A DNA stretch of 43,551 bases from Acidobacteriota bacterium (GCA_013151025.1 JAADJC010000016.1:1-43551), one strand, 5' to 3'; counted from the first letter of the stretch, positions 1 to 9,523 are shown. Made by a program: numbers and translations. Notes: generated by a model from the sequence alone, not told the origin.

Positions 1-408
1 CTGGTGGGACTCCTGGTGGGGTTCCTCCTGTACTTTCTGGTGTTCATGATGGGGGGGTTCGGTGGTGGTGACGTTAAGCTGATGGCGGCAGTTGGCGCGC
101 TGATGGGGTATCCATTTGTACTCTACGCGTCTTTCTATTCCGCCCTCGTTGGCGGCATCATGTCCATTGCTGCGGTGATCTGGAAGGGCAAGTTCCTTCG
201 GACACTGCGCAACGTGTTTTCCGTGTTCTTCTCCTACCCCCTGTCCCTGGTGTTTCCCGGTATGGAACCCATTTCCCTCAATCCTGAAAACAGCATGCGC
301 ATTCCCTTCGGGTTTGCCATCTGCCTGGGAACTTTGTGGGCGGTGCTGGAGTTCCATTTTCAGGTCAGTGTGTTTGATTTTATCAACGGAAGCAGGCTGG
401 TACTATGA
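1..408 (+). CDS. cpaA: Tad prepilin peptidase (A24 family), 5' truncated by window edge
   Basis: This is the C-terminal part of an inner-membrane aspartic peptidase that cleaves the leader of Flp-type prepilins (TadV/CpaA role). The reading frame is open from base 1, so the true start lies upstream. The visible 135 residues hold several hydrophobic segments and the signature FGGGDVKLMAA near residues 20-30, which matches the second catalytic Asp motif (GxGD) of the A24 family; the first catalytic Asp would lie outside the window. The gene overlaps the next one by the ATGA junction at 405-408, so it is cotranslated with its likely substrates, the TadE-like proteins that follow. The family call is firm. 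The choice between TadV and a general type IV peptidase rests on the Tad neighbours. Confidence 0.85.
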   Translation: MVGLLVGFLLYFLVFMMGGFGGGDVKLMAAVGALMGYPFVLYASFYSALVGGIMSIAAVIWKGKFLRTLRNVFSVFFSYPLSLVFPGMEPISLNPENSMRIPFGFAICLGTLWAVLEFHFQVSVFDFINGSRLVL

Positions 409-1508
409 AAAAACAGAACGGCGGCGGCGCGGCATTTGAATACATTATTATAATAGCGATCATCGCAGTTGTCGCCGTTGCGGGTAGCTATTATTATCGT
501 TCCCATGTGGTGGAAAAAGGATTTGAACAGTCTATTCAATCCATTGACCAGGGCCAGGATCTGGCATCCGGGGAACTGATCTCCGAAACCGGTAAGGCTT
601 CAAAATTGAAACTGACCGGACCCATGATGTTGGGGATTTTCTGTATCGTGATTTTGATGATTATTCTTTTCTCTACCTTCAAGGCGGCAAGAAAAGCTAA
701 ACGCGGTTTGAAGGATGTCGGAGTTGATGAAGACGGCCAGGCGATGACCGAATTCATTATATCTTTTCCAATCCTGTTGTTTATAACGCTCTGCATGATG
801 CAATTGAGCTTGATATATACGGCCCGGCTGGTGGTGAACTATTCTGCTTTTTCCGCAGTCAGGGCTGCGGCTGTCATTATCCCGATTTCTCTTGATAAAC
901 AGGACAGTAACGACAAGAATGAACCGGAAGGTCTGGTGATTTACAAGAACAAAAAGGGAAAACTGAACATGATTCGAAATGCGGCCAGGCTGACCTGTAT
1001 GCCGATTTCTGCGGATGCCAGCTCAATTATGAATGAATTTGTTGTCACGGTTGCGGGGCATTCATACAAACCGCTACAGTGGGCGGGGACAGGGCTTAGT
1101 GCCATCACCGGTGCGGTGGGGGCGGTATTTAATGCAATCGGTGGTGTGTTTGGGTCCGACGATCTGGGAAACTATGTGGACACGGCCATTGACCGATATA
1201 TCTATTCCTATTTCTTCACCAATATTGAACTGCTGGATGATAACTTTTCGCCCATCAAGGAAGACAAAACCTACGGCCGGAAGGTGGTCACGGTTCGGGT
1301 TATCCACGCGTTTCATCTGGGCATTCCCATTGCCAATGCCTTTATGGGCAAACGCTTCGGCTGGAGTCTGTTCGAGAAGCTGGGCCTCAACAAACTGGAT
1401 GACTTGTTTGGAACAAATCTAAATCAGTATGAAACAGGCATTTCCGCCGGCTATGTGTTTCCTCTCAAGGCGGAATGTACCATGCATGTGGAGATGAAGG
1501 CAGAATGA
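405..1508 (+). CDS. TadE-like protein with two prepilin-type segments
   Basis: This 367-residue protein has two class-III prepilin-like signals in one chain. At the N-terminus KKQNGGGAAFEYIII fits the Flp cleavage rule G/XXXXEY, with Glu at +5 if cut after the second Gly, followed by a hydrophobic stretch to about residue 29. Around residues 108-140 a second motif, GQAMTEFIISFPILL, is the typical TadE start (G/XXXXEF) followed by a second hydrophobic helix. A third hydrophobic stretch lies between them (about residues 73-90). The rest is a periplasmic-type TadE domain. Upstream of 405 the start shares bases with the stop of the peptidase gene; its own stop overlaps the next ATG. TadE-type pseudopilins are thought to help prime or assemble the pilus. 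The frame is continuous, so I read it as a genuine fusion rather than an error. Confidence 0.7.
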   Translation: MKKQNGGGAAFEYIIIIAIIAVVAVAGSYYYRSHVVEKGFEQSIQSIDQGQDLASGELISETGKASKLKLTGPMMLGIFCIVILMIILFSTFKAARKAKRGLKDVGVDEDGQAMTEFIISFPILLFITLCMMQLSLIYTARLVVNYSAFSAVRAAAVIIPISLDKQDSNDKNEPEGLVIYKNKKGKLNMIRNAARLTCMPISADASSIMNEFVVTVAGHSYKPLQWAGTGLSAITGAVGAVFNAIGGVFGSDDLGNYVDTAIDRYIYSYFFTNIELLDDNFSPIKEDKTYGRKVVTVRVIHAFHLGIPIANAFMGKRFGWSLFEKLGLNKLDDLFGTNLNQYETGISAGYVFPLKAECTMHVEMKAE

Positions 1509-3433
1509 TGAAACAGAAAAATGAATGTTTGCTAATGAGAAGGGTCCGGGGTTTTCATAAAAGCGAGGGCGGCCAGTCCATCGTTTTTGTGGTTTTGACA
1601 TTGTTGTTTGTGGTGCTTTTTGTATTCATGGTGATCAACACTGGGGATGTGACATCCAAAAAAATGCGGATGGTTACGGCGGCGGATGCCGTGGCAGTGT
1701 CCGGTGCCACCTGGATGGCTCGGGGCCATAACTCCATTGCCATGATGAACGTGGCCCAGAGCCAGATACTCGCCATCATTATTCTCCTCCGATCAGTTGA
1801 TATGACATACGATATTGCCAATGGGATTTTTATAGCATTGGGCCTTGTGGCAAAAGTATTATCTGCAATTCCGTTTACAGCGGCGGCGGGAGCGGCTTTG
1901 GAAGTGTATGTGGACATTGGTCAGAATGTCATAAATAAGCCCCTTCATGAGGTCATGACGGAAATTAAAAAAATTCTGGATAAAGACGGGGACGGACTAC
2001 TGTGGAAACTGGAGAAAGCGTTGACAACCGGGGAGACAATCGTTGTGGACGTGATTCCATTTATCGCCCAGATTGAGTCTATTCGAATCGGGATTGCCAA
2101 CGAGGCTACTTTCGGATTCCTGTACCCCATGATTCCAATGTTTGATTTGAAGCTACCGTTCATTGGTGATGATGACCGGCAATTCAAGACCCTCTGCAAA
2201 CCCACCCATAATGCGATGTTGGAGGTGCCGGGCCATGGTGACCAGAAAGTTCAACATTTGCCGACAACGCACTATGTGGGAGTGAAAGGCAAGCTGGGCG
2301 CTATCGTGAGTGGCATATTAACAGGACAGATTAACTATGGTGATGCACCACTTGACTATTTCAAAGCATTCATGCCATATCCTGCCCTTCGTATCGTTTA
2401 TCCCATGATAGGTCTTACGTATGATTTGGTGGTGGAGGCAACCTATCAGTCCATGTGCTTGGGCAAGGTGGGAACCGTAGAGTATGAACAGTCATCCGAC
2501 AAGTGCAGTGAGTGTTATAGCAAACGGGATAAATTGAAAAAGGCGACTTTTGTCACTACTGTCATTAAAACCAGACGGTCAAAATCCGAGGCTGAGAGCA
2601 TGGATTTGGGTAATGTAATTGACTTTCACAGATGCGACGGGCCGGGTGAAGACAGCCGATGCGAACCCAGGGGAACATACAAGACACAGTCAGGTGAAGA
2701 AACCATCTACGGATATGATACGGTCAAGCATCCGGGACTGGACAAAATGATTTACGGTGAAGGAGACAGCACCCCATTAACAGGGAATAGTGCCAGGTGG
2801 AAGCTGGAATCGCTGGGGAGCGACTGTAAGAAACGAAGCGTGTCCTGCTATATGACCAAGAATGAGTCTGGCCTGTATGACGGCAGTGCCCAGGCCCCCT
2901 ATCAGTATGACAAAAACCACAAGGTAATAGCTGTCCGAATATGCAAAATCATTGAAACCAAGCTGGCATCCTGCAGTTACTCCGATTCAAAGAAAACCAC
3001 TCCGGAACAGGCGTGGGGGGGTACCGGTGACGATAAAAAACCCAAACCCTACCTTCTGAAACGGGACAAGGAAGGTGGAAAAGAATACTGGGAAAAGCAT
3101 GAAGACTTTGTGGGGATCGTGTACCTGAAGCCAAAACCGCATGTATTATCGGGCAATTACCTGAAGAACCCCAATCCCATTGGAATGATTTATTTTTCCC
3201 AGGCAAAGGTATATGTGGCAGGGCATGCCGATGCCCACCTGTTCAATCAGTGCTGGCGGGTGCGGCTGGTGAAGTTTGACAAACTCAGTGATATCACCAG
3301 CGGGGTGAACGGTTCTTCCATGAACAATATGAGCAACACCGCGGGGGAAGGCCCAAGCGGCGGAAGTTCCGGTGGTTTTCTCGGGGCGTTAAGTTCTTTG
3401 GGAGGGATGAGTGATAAATTCATTATTCACTGA
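1505..3433 (+). CDS. TadG-like pilus-assembly protein with Cys-rich C-terminal region
   Basis: The start is placed at ATG 1505, which overlaps the preceding stop (ATGA) and follows a good GGAGATGAAGG ribosome site; a longer frame begins at 1475 but has no comparable site. Near residue 25 the protein has GGQSIVFVVLTLLFVVLF followed by TGDVTSKKMRMVTAADAVAVSGA, the pattern of the Tad/TadG N-terminal domain: one membrane helix, then an exported domain. The remaining roughly 580 residues are not recognisable as a known domain. They contain a cluster of about a dozen cysteines (roughly residues 315-500), consistent with disulfide bonds outside the cytoplasm. The C-terminus is rich in Gly and Ser. 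TadG-type proteins are minor pilus or adhesion components in characterised systems; the role here is inferred from position and the N-terminal domain. Confidence 0.72.
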   Translation: MMKQKNECLLMRRVRGFHKSEGGQSIVFVVLTLLFVVLFVFMVINTGDVTSKKMRMVTAADAVAVSGATWMARGHNSIAMMNVAQSQILAIIILLRSVDMTYDIANGIFIALGLVAKVLSAIPFTAAAGAALEVYVDIGQNVINKPLHEVMTEIKKILDKDGDGLLWKLEKALTTGETIVVDVIPFIAQIESIRIGIANEATFGFLYPMIPMFDLKLPFIGDDDRQFKTLCKPTHNAMLEVPGHGDQKVQHLPTTHYVGVKGKLGAIVSGILTGQINYGDAPLDYFKAFMPYPALRIVYPMIGLTYDLVVEATYQSMCLGKVGTVEYEQSSDKCSECYSKRDKLKKATFVTTVIKTRRSKSEAESMDLGNVIDFHRCDGPGEDSRCEPRGTYKTQSGEETIYGYDTVKHPGLDKMIYGEGDSTPLTGNSARWKLESLGSDCKKRSVSCYMTKNESGLYDGSAQAPYQYDKNHKVIAVRICKIIETKLASCSYSDSKKTTPEQAWGGTGDDKKPKPYLLKRDKEGGKEYWEKHEDFVGIVYLKPKPHVLSGNYLKNPNPIGMIYFSQAKVYVAGHADAHLFNQCWRVRLVKFDKLSDITSGVNGSSMNNMSNTAGEGPSGGSSGGFLGALSSLGGMSDKFIIH

Positions 3434-3977
3434 TGAAAAGGGACAGGCACTGGTAGAGTTTGCCATGTTTCTGCCGATTTATCTGCTGCTGGCTTTTGGC
3501 CTGATTTTCTTTGCCAGAGCCTATTTTGTGCAGCAGCAAGTGGTTTCAGCTTCACGGTTTGCGTCCTGGGAAAAGGGATACCGCAAGTCCACCGATGAAG
3601 AACTGAAAAAAAAGGTCAAAAACTATTTTGTCGGACGGCTGGATCGGGAAAAGGTCAACGTGAAGGAAATTTCTTCCGCCCAGGCAATGGACATGTTTAA
3701 TACCGGGACTTCCCGATCCGGGAGTGGCGGGGACTCCGGCGGTATGGCGTCCGGCCTCATGGGATTTATGGACACCTTGAGCAGCACCAAGGGATATGCC
3801 GTGTCATATTCTCTCCCGGTCAATCACTATTTGAAGGGGTTCCTCGGTAATAAGACCACGATCGCTTCTTCCTGCGTTGTGGACACAAATGCGTGGTCCT
3901 ACAAGGAGCTTGGAGATAAGGGTTTTTGGGGAATAATCTGGGCAAAAATCGGAGATATATTCAGTGGCGATTACTAA
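3411..3977 (+). CDS. TadE-like pseudopilin
   Basis: This 188-residue protein starts at GTG 3411, just after a GGAGGG site at 3401-3406, and overlaps the end of the TadG-like gene by 23 bases. Residues 8-35 read DEKGQALVEFAMFLPIYLLL and onward, which is a classic TadE signal: a Gly before the cleavage site, Glu at +5 and a hydrophobic helix. The remainder is a short periplasmic domain with a Gly/Ser-rich stretch around residues 100-115. TadE-like pseudopilins are processed by the prepilin peptidase and are needed for Flp pilus biogenesis in Aggregatibacter-type systems. It is the third gene in a row with this type of signal. Confidence 0.78.
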   Translation: MINSLFTDEKGQALVEFAMFLPIYLLLAFGLIFFARAYFVQQQVVSASRFASWEKGYRKSTDEELKKKVKNYFVGRLDREKVNVKEISSAQAMDMFNTGTSRSGSGGDSGGMASGLMGFMDTLSSTKGYAVSYSLPVNHYLKGFLGNKTTIASSCVVDTNAWSYKELGDKGFWGIIWAKIGDIFSGDY

Positions 3978-4929
3978 TTATCAGAAAATCGGTATCAAAA
4001 TTCTCCGCCTGGGCTTGATTTTCTGTATTTTGGGTGGAATTTTGTGGGTCGGTTCCCATTTTTCAGTACTGGAACAGAAGGGCAATGCGGACGTGTACGA
4101 ACTTTTTCTGGGGCCGGAAAAAGGAATGCCGGATTTCCGGGAAGGTGGTCAGAACGGTGACATCGGGCATACGCTGGTCAATGGCCAGCGGTTCGCCTAT
4201 TCCATTGAGGTTGTGCCTGCGTCCATACACGAAGTGATTTCGTTTTATAAGAAGTTGTATACACCCAGGCGGATTCGAATGATTCCAGACGCGGATATGA
4301 AACGGATGGGTTTTGTCCCCGGTAGCAAAGCAAGCAGAATTCTCGAAGGATTTGAACGGGTAATCGGCCTCAGCGGAGCCCCGGTGTTTACAAAAGAAGG
4401 ACCGTCCTACGGCTTTCTCGGTGTGCTGGACAAAGGAGACAATGAGAAATGGTTCATCAAGAATGGCAGTTTGCGGGATACCGTGGTGGGAAAGGCGGTT
4501 GTGGCGATGAAGGAAGACCCCGACTCAGACAAGACAACAGTCATTCGATATTGGACAGAAGGGCCATTTCAGCTGGATAAGATTTTTCCCAGTGGCGGAG
4601 AAGACGTTCCGGGAAATGATCCGGAGGACGTGGACCGCCACCCTTACTCCCAGCGGCTGCTTTCCATGGATCAGGCAGATAAGTGGGGAGTGGCTTCCAC
4701 GTTGATTTACGCAGTGGATGATACACCGGCCAATACCAGCAGTTACTACCTGGCAGACCTTCGAGGCAATGGCTGGAGTGTCCCGGATGCTGCAATCAAA
4801 GGGGCCCGGCGGGCCGGCCACGAAAATACCCTGTTTGCCACAAAAGGGGCCAGGCAATTGACGATTCTTTTCGGGAAAACCGAAGAGGATACCACTTTAG
4901 TGACAATGATAGAACAAATGCAGAAATAA
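3964..4929 (+). CDS. One-TM exported protein of unknown function in Tad operon
   Basis: I do not recognise this 321-residue protein. It begins at GTG 3964, overlapping the stop of the TadE-like gene by 14 bases, and has a basic N-terminus followed by one hydrophobic helix (about residues 12-30, LRLGLIFCILGGILWVGS). The rest is hydrophilic and probably periplasmic. No lipobox, repeat or catalytic motif is evident. The position between the pseudopilins and cpaB suggests an accessory role in the machine, comparable in place but not in visible sequence to the RcpB/TadF-type accessory proteins of other loci. The tight overlap argues that it is a real member of the operon. Confidence 0.6.
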   Translation: MAITNYQKIGIKILRLGLIFCILGGILWVGSHFSVLEQKGNADVYELFLGPEKGMPDFREGGQNGDIGHTLVNGQRFAYSIEVVPASIHEVISFYKKLYTPRRIRMIPDADMKRMGFVPGSKASRILEGFERVIGLSGAPVFTKEGPSYGFLGVLDKGDNEKWFIKNGSLRDTVVGKAVVAMKEDPDSDKTTVIRYWTEGPFQLDKIFPSGGEDVPGNDPEDVDRHPYSQRLLSMDQADKWGVASTLIYAVDDTPANTSSYYLADLRGNGWSVPDAAIKGARRAGHENTLFATKGARQLTILFGKTEEDTTLVTMIEQMQK

Positions 4930-4956
4930 CGATTAACCCATAGGTAAGGAGGAGAT

Positions 4957-5766
4957 ATGGACAAGAAAAAGGCGATGATTTTTGCTGTAGTTCTGGCGGT
5001 AGTCGGCGTCATCCTGATCCAGCTGATGGTCAGCGGAGAGAAGAAAAAGTATACCGATGAATCCATGCTGACAAACGTACTGATTGCGAAGAGAAACATT
5101 GCGGCCGGTACAGCGATTGACCAGAACATGCTGGAGGGGAAGAAGTTGTACAAAAACTATCTTCCCAAAGATGCCATTCGGGTGTCCTCGTTAACCCAGA
5201 TTATCGGGAATGCCCCGAAGGTGGATATTAAAAAGGGCGATCCGATATTGACCTCCTTTTTCAAAGCGGGGGTGGCCGGTGGTCTCACCTCGTCTTTTCT
5301 TTCCTCCGCTATTCTGCCGGGGGAACGGGCAATTACGGTACGGGTGGACCAGGAATCCAGTGTGGCCGGGCTGATTCGTCCCGGAGACTATGTGGACATA
5401 ATGGGGACGTTTGACAAGCCGGGGCGTGCACCGGTTCGCACGACAATTACAATGCTTCAAGCCGTTCCTGTGTTGGCCATCGGCAGTCAGGTTGGTGTCG
5501 GAGCCACCAGGCAGGAGCGGGCACAGAAAAATTATGGGTCCATTACACTTTCTGTAACTCTGGAAGAAGCGGAGTTGATCGAATTTGCCAGAAGAAAGGC
5601 TAAACTTATTTTTGTATTGCGGAATGGAGAGGATCAGAAAACAGAGGAAAAGATTCCTGAGGTGAATTTCGGTAATATTTTTGGCAAAGCCGGACTTGCA
5701 GCGATGCAGAAACGCCGGGATGCCATGAACAAAAAACGGCATGGAAGAATTGAAATTCTGAAATAA
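4957..5766 (+). CDS. cpaB: Flp pilus assembly protein CpaB/RcpC
   Basis: This 269-residue protein starts at ATG 4957 after a strong TAAGGAGGAG site. It has an N-terminal membrane anchor (residues 6-26), then a SAF domain beginning near residue 40, with the sequence VLIAKRNIAAGTAIDQNML typical of CpaB. A second conserved block around residues 110-150 (ILPGERAITVRVDQES, GLIRPGDYVDIMGTF) is the RcpC/CpaB core. CpaB is a periplasmic protein that supports the secretin channel, and the SAF domain is proposed to bind peptidoglycan or carbohydrate. It lies directly upstream of the secretin gene, the usual order in Tad loci. Confidence 0.92.
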   Translation: MDKKKAMIFAVVLAVVGVILIQLMVSGEKKKYTDESMLTNVLIAKRNIAAGTAIDQNMLEGKKLYKNYLPKDAIRVSSLTQIIGNAPKVDIKKGDPILTSFFKAGVAGGLTSSFLSSAILPGERAITVRVDQESSVAGLIRPGDYVDIMGTFDKPGRAPVRTTITMLQAVPVLAIGSQVGVGATRQERAQKNYGSITLSVTLEEAELIEFARRKAKLIFVLRNGEDQKTEEKIPEVNFGNIFGKAGLAAMQKRRDAMNKKRHGRIEILK

Positions 5767-5777
5767 AGGAGTTTGAC

Positions 5778-7001
5778 ATGAAACGAGTAATTGTATTTAT
5801 TGCCATTGTGTTGTGTTCTGCGATGTTTACAATGGCGGAGGACATTACCCTTGCCATGGGTCAGCAGAAGGTTTTGAGCGGTGCCGGTGTCACGTCTGTT
5901 TCCGCAGGAAATCCATCGGTTGTAGCAATTTCCATTCCCAAAGACCAGTCCAAAGTGATTCTTCGGGCGGTTGGAGTGGGTTCGACCCAGGTCAGCCTCA
6001 TTATGCAGGGTGGTGCCACCCAGACTTACATGGTCACGGTCATTGCCCAGGATCCCGACAAAATCAAGGGGGAAGTGAACACTTTGCTGGATGGGATTGA
6101 GGGGATCAAGCTGAAAGTGGTCGGGAACCGCGTGATTATTGACGGCCAGATTCTGACAAAGAATGACAATGACCGGATTGATAAGGTCATCAATCTCTAT
6201 GGGGATCAGGTGGTAAAATTCGCCGAGTTCAAGCAGGCCTATCTGCCGAAAGAAGACAATATTCTGGTGGAATTCAATGTAGTGGAGGTCTCCAACAGAA
6301 ATATGGGAGACTATGGCATTAACTGGGATAAGGCAATCAAGGGCCTTGGGGTCAATTACAACTATCAGAAGAACCTGGTTTCCGGTGCGGTGATGGGCAG
6401 TACCCTGGGAATTGTTTCCAACTTCGCCGGGGCACTGAGCCTCATGGTGGGAAATGGAGATGCAAGGGTTTATGATACCCACAAGGTAATTACCATTGCG
6501 GGGAAACCCGCTACCTACTATGCCGGTGGAGAATTTGGTGTTCGGAACATTACTCAACAGACCTCGACGGTGGAATGGAAGAAGTACGGCACAAAGTTCA
6601 ATGTGACACCGGAGATTGATACGCTGGGGAATATGCGTATTACTATTGATTCCGAGATATCTTCCCTTTCCGGTGTGATGAGCAACGGTGTTCCCTCTTT
6701 GAAGACTGAGAAAATCAACACATCAGTCCGCATCAAAGAGGGGCAGACAATTGCCTTGGGCGGGTTTATCAAGAGAATGAAGAGTGAAGATGTCTCCAAG
6801 GTACCGGGGATTGGCAGTGTGCCGGTTATTGGCGCCCTGTTCCGTTCCAAACAATACCAGAATGGGCGGACCGATGCCGTGGTGTTTATTACTGCAAAGC
6901 GGGTGACTGCTGAAAGCCAGGAAAACAAGCAGATGATTGATAAACCGCTGCAGGAGTTCAACAAAGAGAAAAAGAAGTGGTATCAGAGGGATAAAAAATG
7001 A
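5778..7001 (+). CDS. cpaC: Tad secretin CpaC/RcpA
   Basis: This 407-residue protein forms the outer-membrane channel of the Tad machine. It begins with a signal peptide (MKRVIVFIAIVLCSAMFTMA) and is preceded by an AAAGGAG site. Residues about 22-110 form the N-terminal pilus/secretin domain (VGVGSTQVSLIMQGG), followed by a BON-like segment (GIKLKVVGNRVIIDGQIL). The C-terminal half is the secretin core, with SVRIKEGQTIALGGFIKR and the signature VPGIGSVPVIGALFRS near residues 338-356. The length is at the short end for the family but complete. Its stop overlaps the start of the FHA-CpaF gene by four bases. Confidence 0.93.
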   Translation: MKRVIVFIAIVLCSAMFTMAEDITLAMGQQKVLSGAGVTSVSAGNPSVVAISIPKDQSKVILRAVGVGSTQVSLIMQGGATQTYMVTVIAQDPDKIKGEVNTLLDGIEGIKLKVVGNRVIIDGQILTKNDNDRIDKVINLYGDQVVKFAEFKQAYLPKEDNILVEFNVVEVSNRNMGDYGINWDKAIKGLGVNYNYQKNLVSGAVMGSTLGIVSNFAGALSLMVGNGDARVYDTHKVITIAGKPATYYAGGEFGVRNITQQTSTVEWKKYGTKFNVTPEIDTLGNMRITIDSEISSLSGVMSNGVPSLKTEKINTSVRIKEGQTIALGGFIKRMKSEDVSKVPGIGSVPVIGALFRSKQYQNGRTDAVVFITAKRVTAESQENKQMIDKPLQEFNKEKKKWYQRDKK

Positions 7002-8650
7002 AATTAACCATCGTAGGCAAGGACGGGACCCGAAAGGAACTCAAGTCCATTCCTGCGGAGTTCGTTGTGGGTCGGGAATCTCCGGCCCAGATCGTTCTGC
7101 CTTCCACTACCATTTCGAGGCGTCATGCTGTTTTCCAGGTGCAGGATAAACATGTCTGGGTTACAGATACCAGTTCCAATGGTGTGTTCATTGATAAGAA
7201 GCGGTTGGAAAAAAATAAGCAGATATCGGTGCCCTTGGGGAAACAGGTAATTATTGGTGAATATGCGTTGATCTTTGAACCGGTTCGGATTGTGCAGAAG
7301 CAGTCTGCAGTGATTGAGGCGGACAAGCCGGCGAAGAAGGAAGCACCCCTCACTACGGCCGATTTTACCGAAGAGCAGTTGGATGCATTGTCCGGAATCC
7401 GGGATCAGATTCACAAGCGCCTGTTGGAAACCCTGGATCTTCGATGGGTGGATTTTACGGCTAAGCGGGATCAGGAACTTAATGACCTGGTGAGTAAGCG
7501 TCTGGACATGATTCTTTCCCAGATGAGTGCGGCAATCCCCAAGTGGGTAAACCGGAAGCTTCTGAAGAAAGAGATGCAGGATGAGGTGGTTGGGCTTGGG
7601 CCGCTGGAAGACTTTCTTCGGGACGAAGACGTCAGCGAAATCATGGTTATTTCCAAAGATCAGATTTACGTTGAGGAGAAGGGGAAAATTGTAGAATCGA
7701 AGAAACGATTTTCTTCAAATCCGGCATTGATGGCAATTATTGAACGAATCGTGGCCCCAATCGGGAAAAGAATTGATGAATCGTCTCCCCTGGTGGATGC
7801 CAGGCTGAAAGATGGTTCCCGTGTAAACGCAATCATTCCCCCGCTTGCTTTGAAAGGACCGTGCCTGACCATCCGAAAGTTTGGCACCAAGCGGATGGGA
7901 ATTGATGACATGATCGGATTTGGTACCCTGAGTCCGGCAATGGCGAAGTTTCTGGAAGTCTGTGTCAAGGGTAAAAAGAATATCATCATTTCCGGTGGAA
8001 CGGGTTCCGGTAAAACGACATTGCTTAACGTAATCGGTTCCTTCATTCAACCGGACGATCGCATTATCACAATTGAAGATGCGGCTGAATTGCGGTTACC
8101 TCAACGGCATGTCGTGACGCTGGAATCCAAACCCGCAAATGTGGAAGGGAAGGGCGCGATCACCATTCGCGATCTGGTAAAAAATTCCCTTCGAATGAGA
8201 CCGGATCGTATTATTGTTGGTGAGTGCCGTGGCGGCGAAGCATTGGATATGCTTCAGGCTATGAATACAGGGCATGCCGGTTCCATGACCACCGGCCATG
8301 CCAATTCTCCAGAAGACATCCTGAGAAGGTTGGAAACCATGGTGCTGATGTCCGGAATGGATTTGCCCATACGGGCAATCCGGGATCAAATCGGATCTGC
8401 TATCGGTATCATTGTTCAGCAATCCCGTTTATCCGATGGTTCCCGTAAAATTATGAATATTACGGAAGTTCTGGGGCTGGACGATGAATACAATATCCTG
8501 CTGGAAGATGTATTTACATTTGAGCAAAAGGGAGTGGATGCCAAAGGCAAAGTTGTGGGAACACACATGGCAACCGGTTATCTGCCGTCGTTTCTGGCGG
8601 ATTTCAAAGCCCGGGGTATCGAAGTCCCTGAAGATCTGTTCAAGGTGTAA
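6998..8650 (+). CDS. cpaF: FHA-CpaF/TadA fusion: Tad secretion ATPase with N-terminal FHA domain
   Basis: This 550-residue cytoplasmic ATPase powers pilin export. An FHA domain occupies residues 1-95 with the phosphothreonine-binding landmarks G25-R26, S40-R41-x-H43 and N61-G62. After a linker, the CpaF/TadA ATPase follows: Walker [10 protein letters not shown] at 333-341, the Walker B region RIIVGE with E409, and the family His boxes near H426 and H434 ([14 protein letters not shown]). The gene overlaps cpaC by four bases and is followed at once by tadB. Ordinary CpaF proteins lack the FHA domain or have only a helical N-terminus. The fusion implies that ATPase activity or localisation responds to a phosphothreonine partner. 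No Ser/Thr kinase gene is visible in the window. Confidence 0.94.
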   Translation: MKLTIVGKDGTRKELKSIPAEFVVGRESPAQIVLPSTTISRRHAVFQVQDKHVWVTDTSSNGVFIDKKRLEKNKQISVPLGKQVIIGEYALIFEPVRIVQKQSAVIEADKPAKKEAPLTTADFTEEQLDALSGIRDQIHKRLLETLDLRWVDFTAKRDQELNDLVSKRLDMILSQMSAAIPKWVNRKLLKKEMQDEVVGLGPLEDFLRDEDVSEIMVISKDQIYVEEKGKIVESKKRFSSNPALMAIIERIVAPIGKRIDESSPLVDARLKDGSRVNAIIPPLALKGPCLTIRKFGTKRMGIDDMIGFGTLSPAMAKFLEVCVKGKKNIIISGGTGSGKTTLLNVIGSFIQPDDRIITIEDAAELRLPQRHVVTLESKPANVEGKGAITIRDLVKNSLRMRPDRIIVGECRGGEALDMLQAMNTGHAGSMTTGHANSPEDILRRLETMVLMSGMDLPIRAIRDQIGSAIGIIVQQSRLSDGSRKIMNITEVLGLDDEYNILLEDVFTFEQKGVDAKGKVVGTHMATGYLPSFLADFKARGIEVPEDLFKV

Positions 8651-8653
8651 GCC

Positions 8654-9514
8654 ATGGTGGACACTATTTTATATGGCTTGTCCTACGTTTTGATTGCCGC
8701 TGGAATCGGTTGGGTAGGCTATGCCATGTATGAATCAATACAGTTGGGATATACCCGGTATCGCCAGTCTTATGACAAAAAGGTGAACGGGGAGTTGCAG
8801 AAGAATTTTATGCCATATTCCGCAGACCGTTTTTTCAGGAATAACATGCTGGCAACGGTGGGACTGGCTGCGGTGGGTTATCTGTGGTCAGAAAGTATTT
8901 TCTTTACGCTGATTTTCGGTGCAGCGGGTTATTATCTGCCGAAATTGTCCTTGAAGATGTCTGCTCATAAACGCGCCGAAAAACTGGAATTACAGTTGGT
9001 GGATGCATTGTATGTCCTTTCCAACTCAGTCGCGGCCGGTTTGACCATGCCCATGGCCTGTGAGGTGGTGACCAAACAATTGGTGCCGCCGGTTTCTCAG
9101 GAATTCGGGCTGCTGGTAAATGAAATCCGCCTGGGTGTCCCCTTTGATAAGGCCTTGGAAAATATGGCGAGTCGTTTGAAATCCAATAATTTTGATCTGT
9201 TAACCACGTCTGTTCTGGTGGCCCGTCAAACAGGCGGGAATATCACGGAGATTTTCAAATCCCTTGCTCTGTCCATTAAAGAAATCATGCGGCTGGAAGC
9301 CAAGGTCAAGGCCATGACGGCTCAGGGCCGGATGCAGTCGATTGTACTGGGTGGACTCCCCTTTTTCCTGGCGGCAATTCTCTCAAAAATTAATCCGGAA
9401 TTGATGAAACCATTATTCAATACTCCGCAGGGAACCATGATTCTCTTTGTTGCGGCATTGTTCTGGCTGGTCGGTATCTACCTGATCCGTAAAGTCATTA
9501 ACATCGATATTTAG
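8654..9514 (+). CDS. tadB: Tad inner-membrane platform protein TadB
   Basis: This 286-residue membrane protein has hydrophobic segments near residues 6-26, 67-97, 230-248 and 258-280, flanking a cytoplasmic T2SSF domain. The domain core includes DALYVLSNSVAAGLTM and LLTTSVLVARQTGGNITEIF, the latter being the conserved QTGGN motif of TadB. With TadC it forms the platform that couples the CpaF ATPase to pilus extension. It starts three bases after the cpaF stop and is followed nine bases later by tadC. Confidence 0.92.
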   Translation: MVDTILYGLSYVLIAAGIGWVGYAMYESIQLGYTRYRQSYDKKVNGELQKNFMPYSADRFFRNNMLATVGLAAVGYLWSESIFFTLIFGAAGYYLPKLSLKMSAHKRAEKLELQLVDALYVLSNSVAAGLTMPMACEVVTKQLVPPVSQEFGLLVNEIRLGVPFDKALENMASRLKSNNFDLLTTSVLVARQTGGNITEIFKSLALSIKEIMRLEAKVKAMTAQGRMQSIVLGGLPFFLAAILSKINPELMKPLFNTPQGTMILFVAALFWLVGIYLIRKVINIDI

Positions 9515-9523
9515 GGGGCGGCC

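Noticed and set aside
1475-1504. Longer start for the TadG-like gene
   Set aside because: The ATG at 1505 fits the ATGA overlap and the ribosome site, while the 1475 start would add ten residues without a membrane or signal feature.
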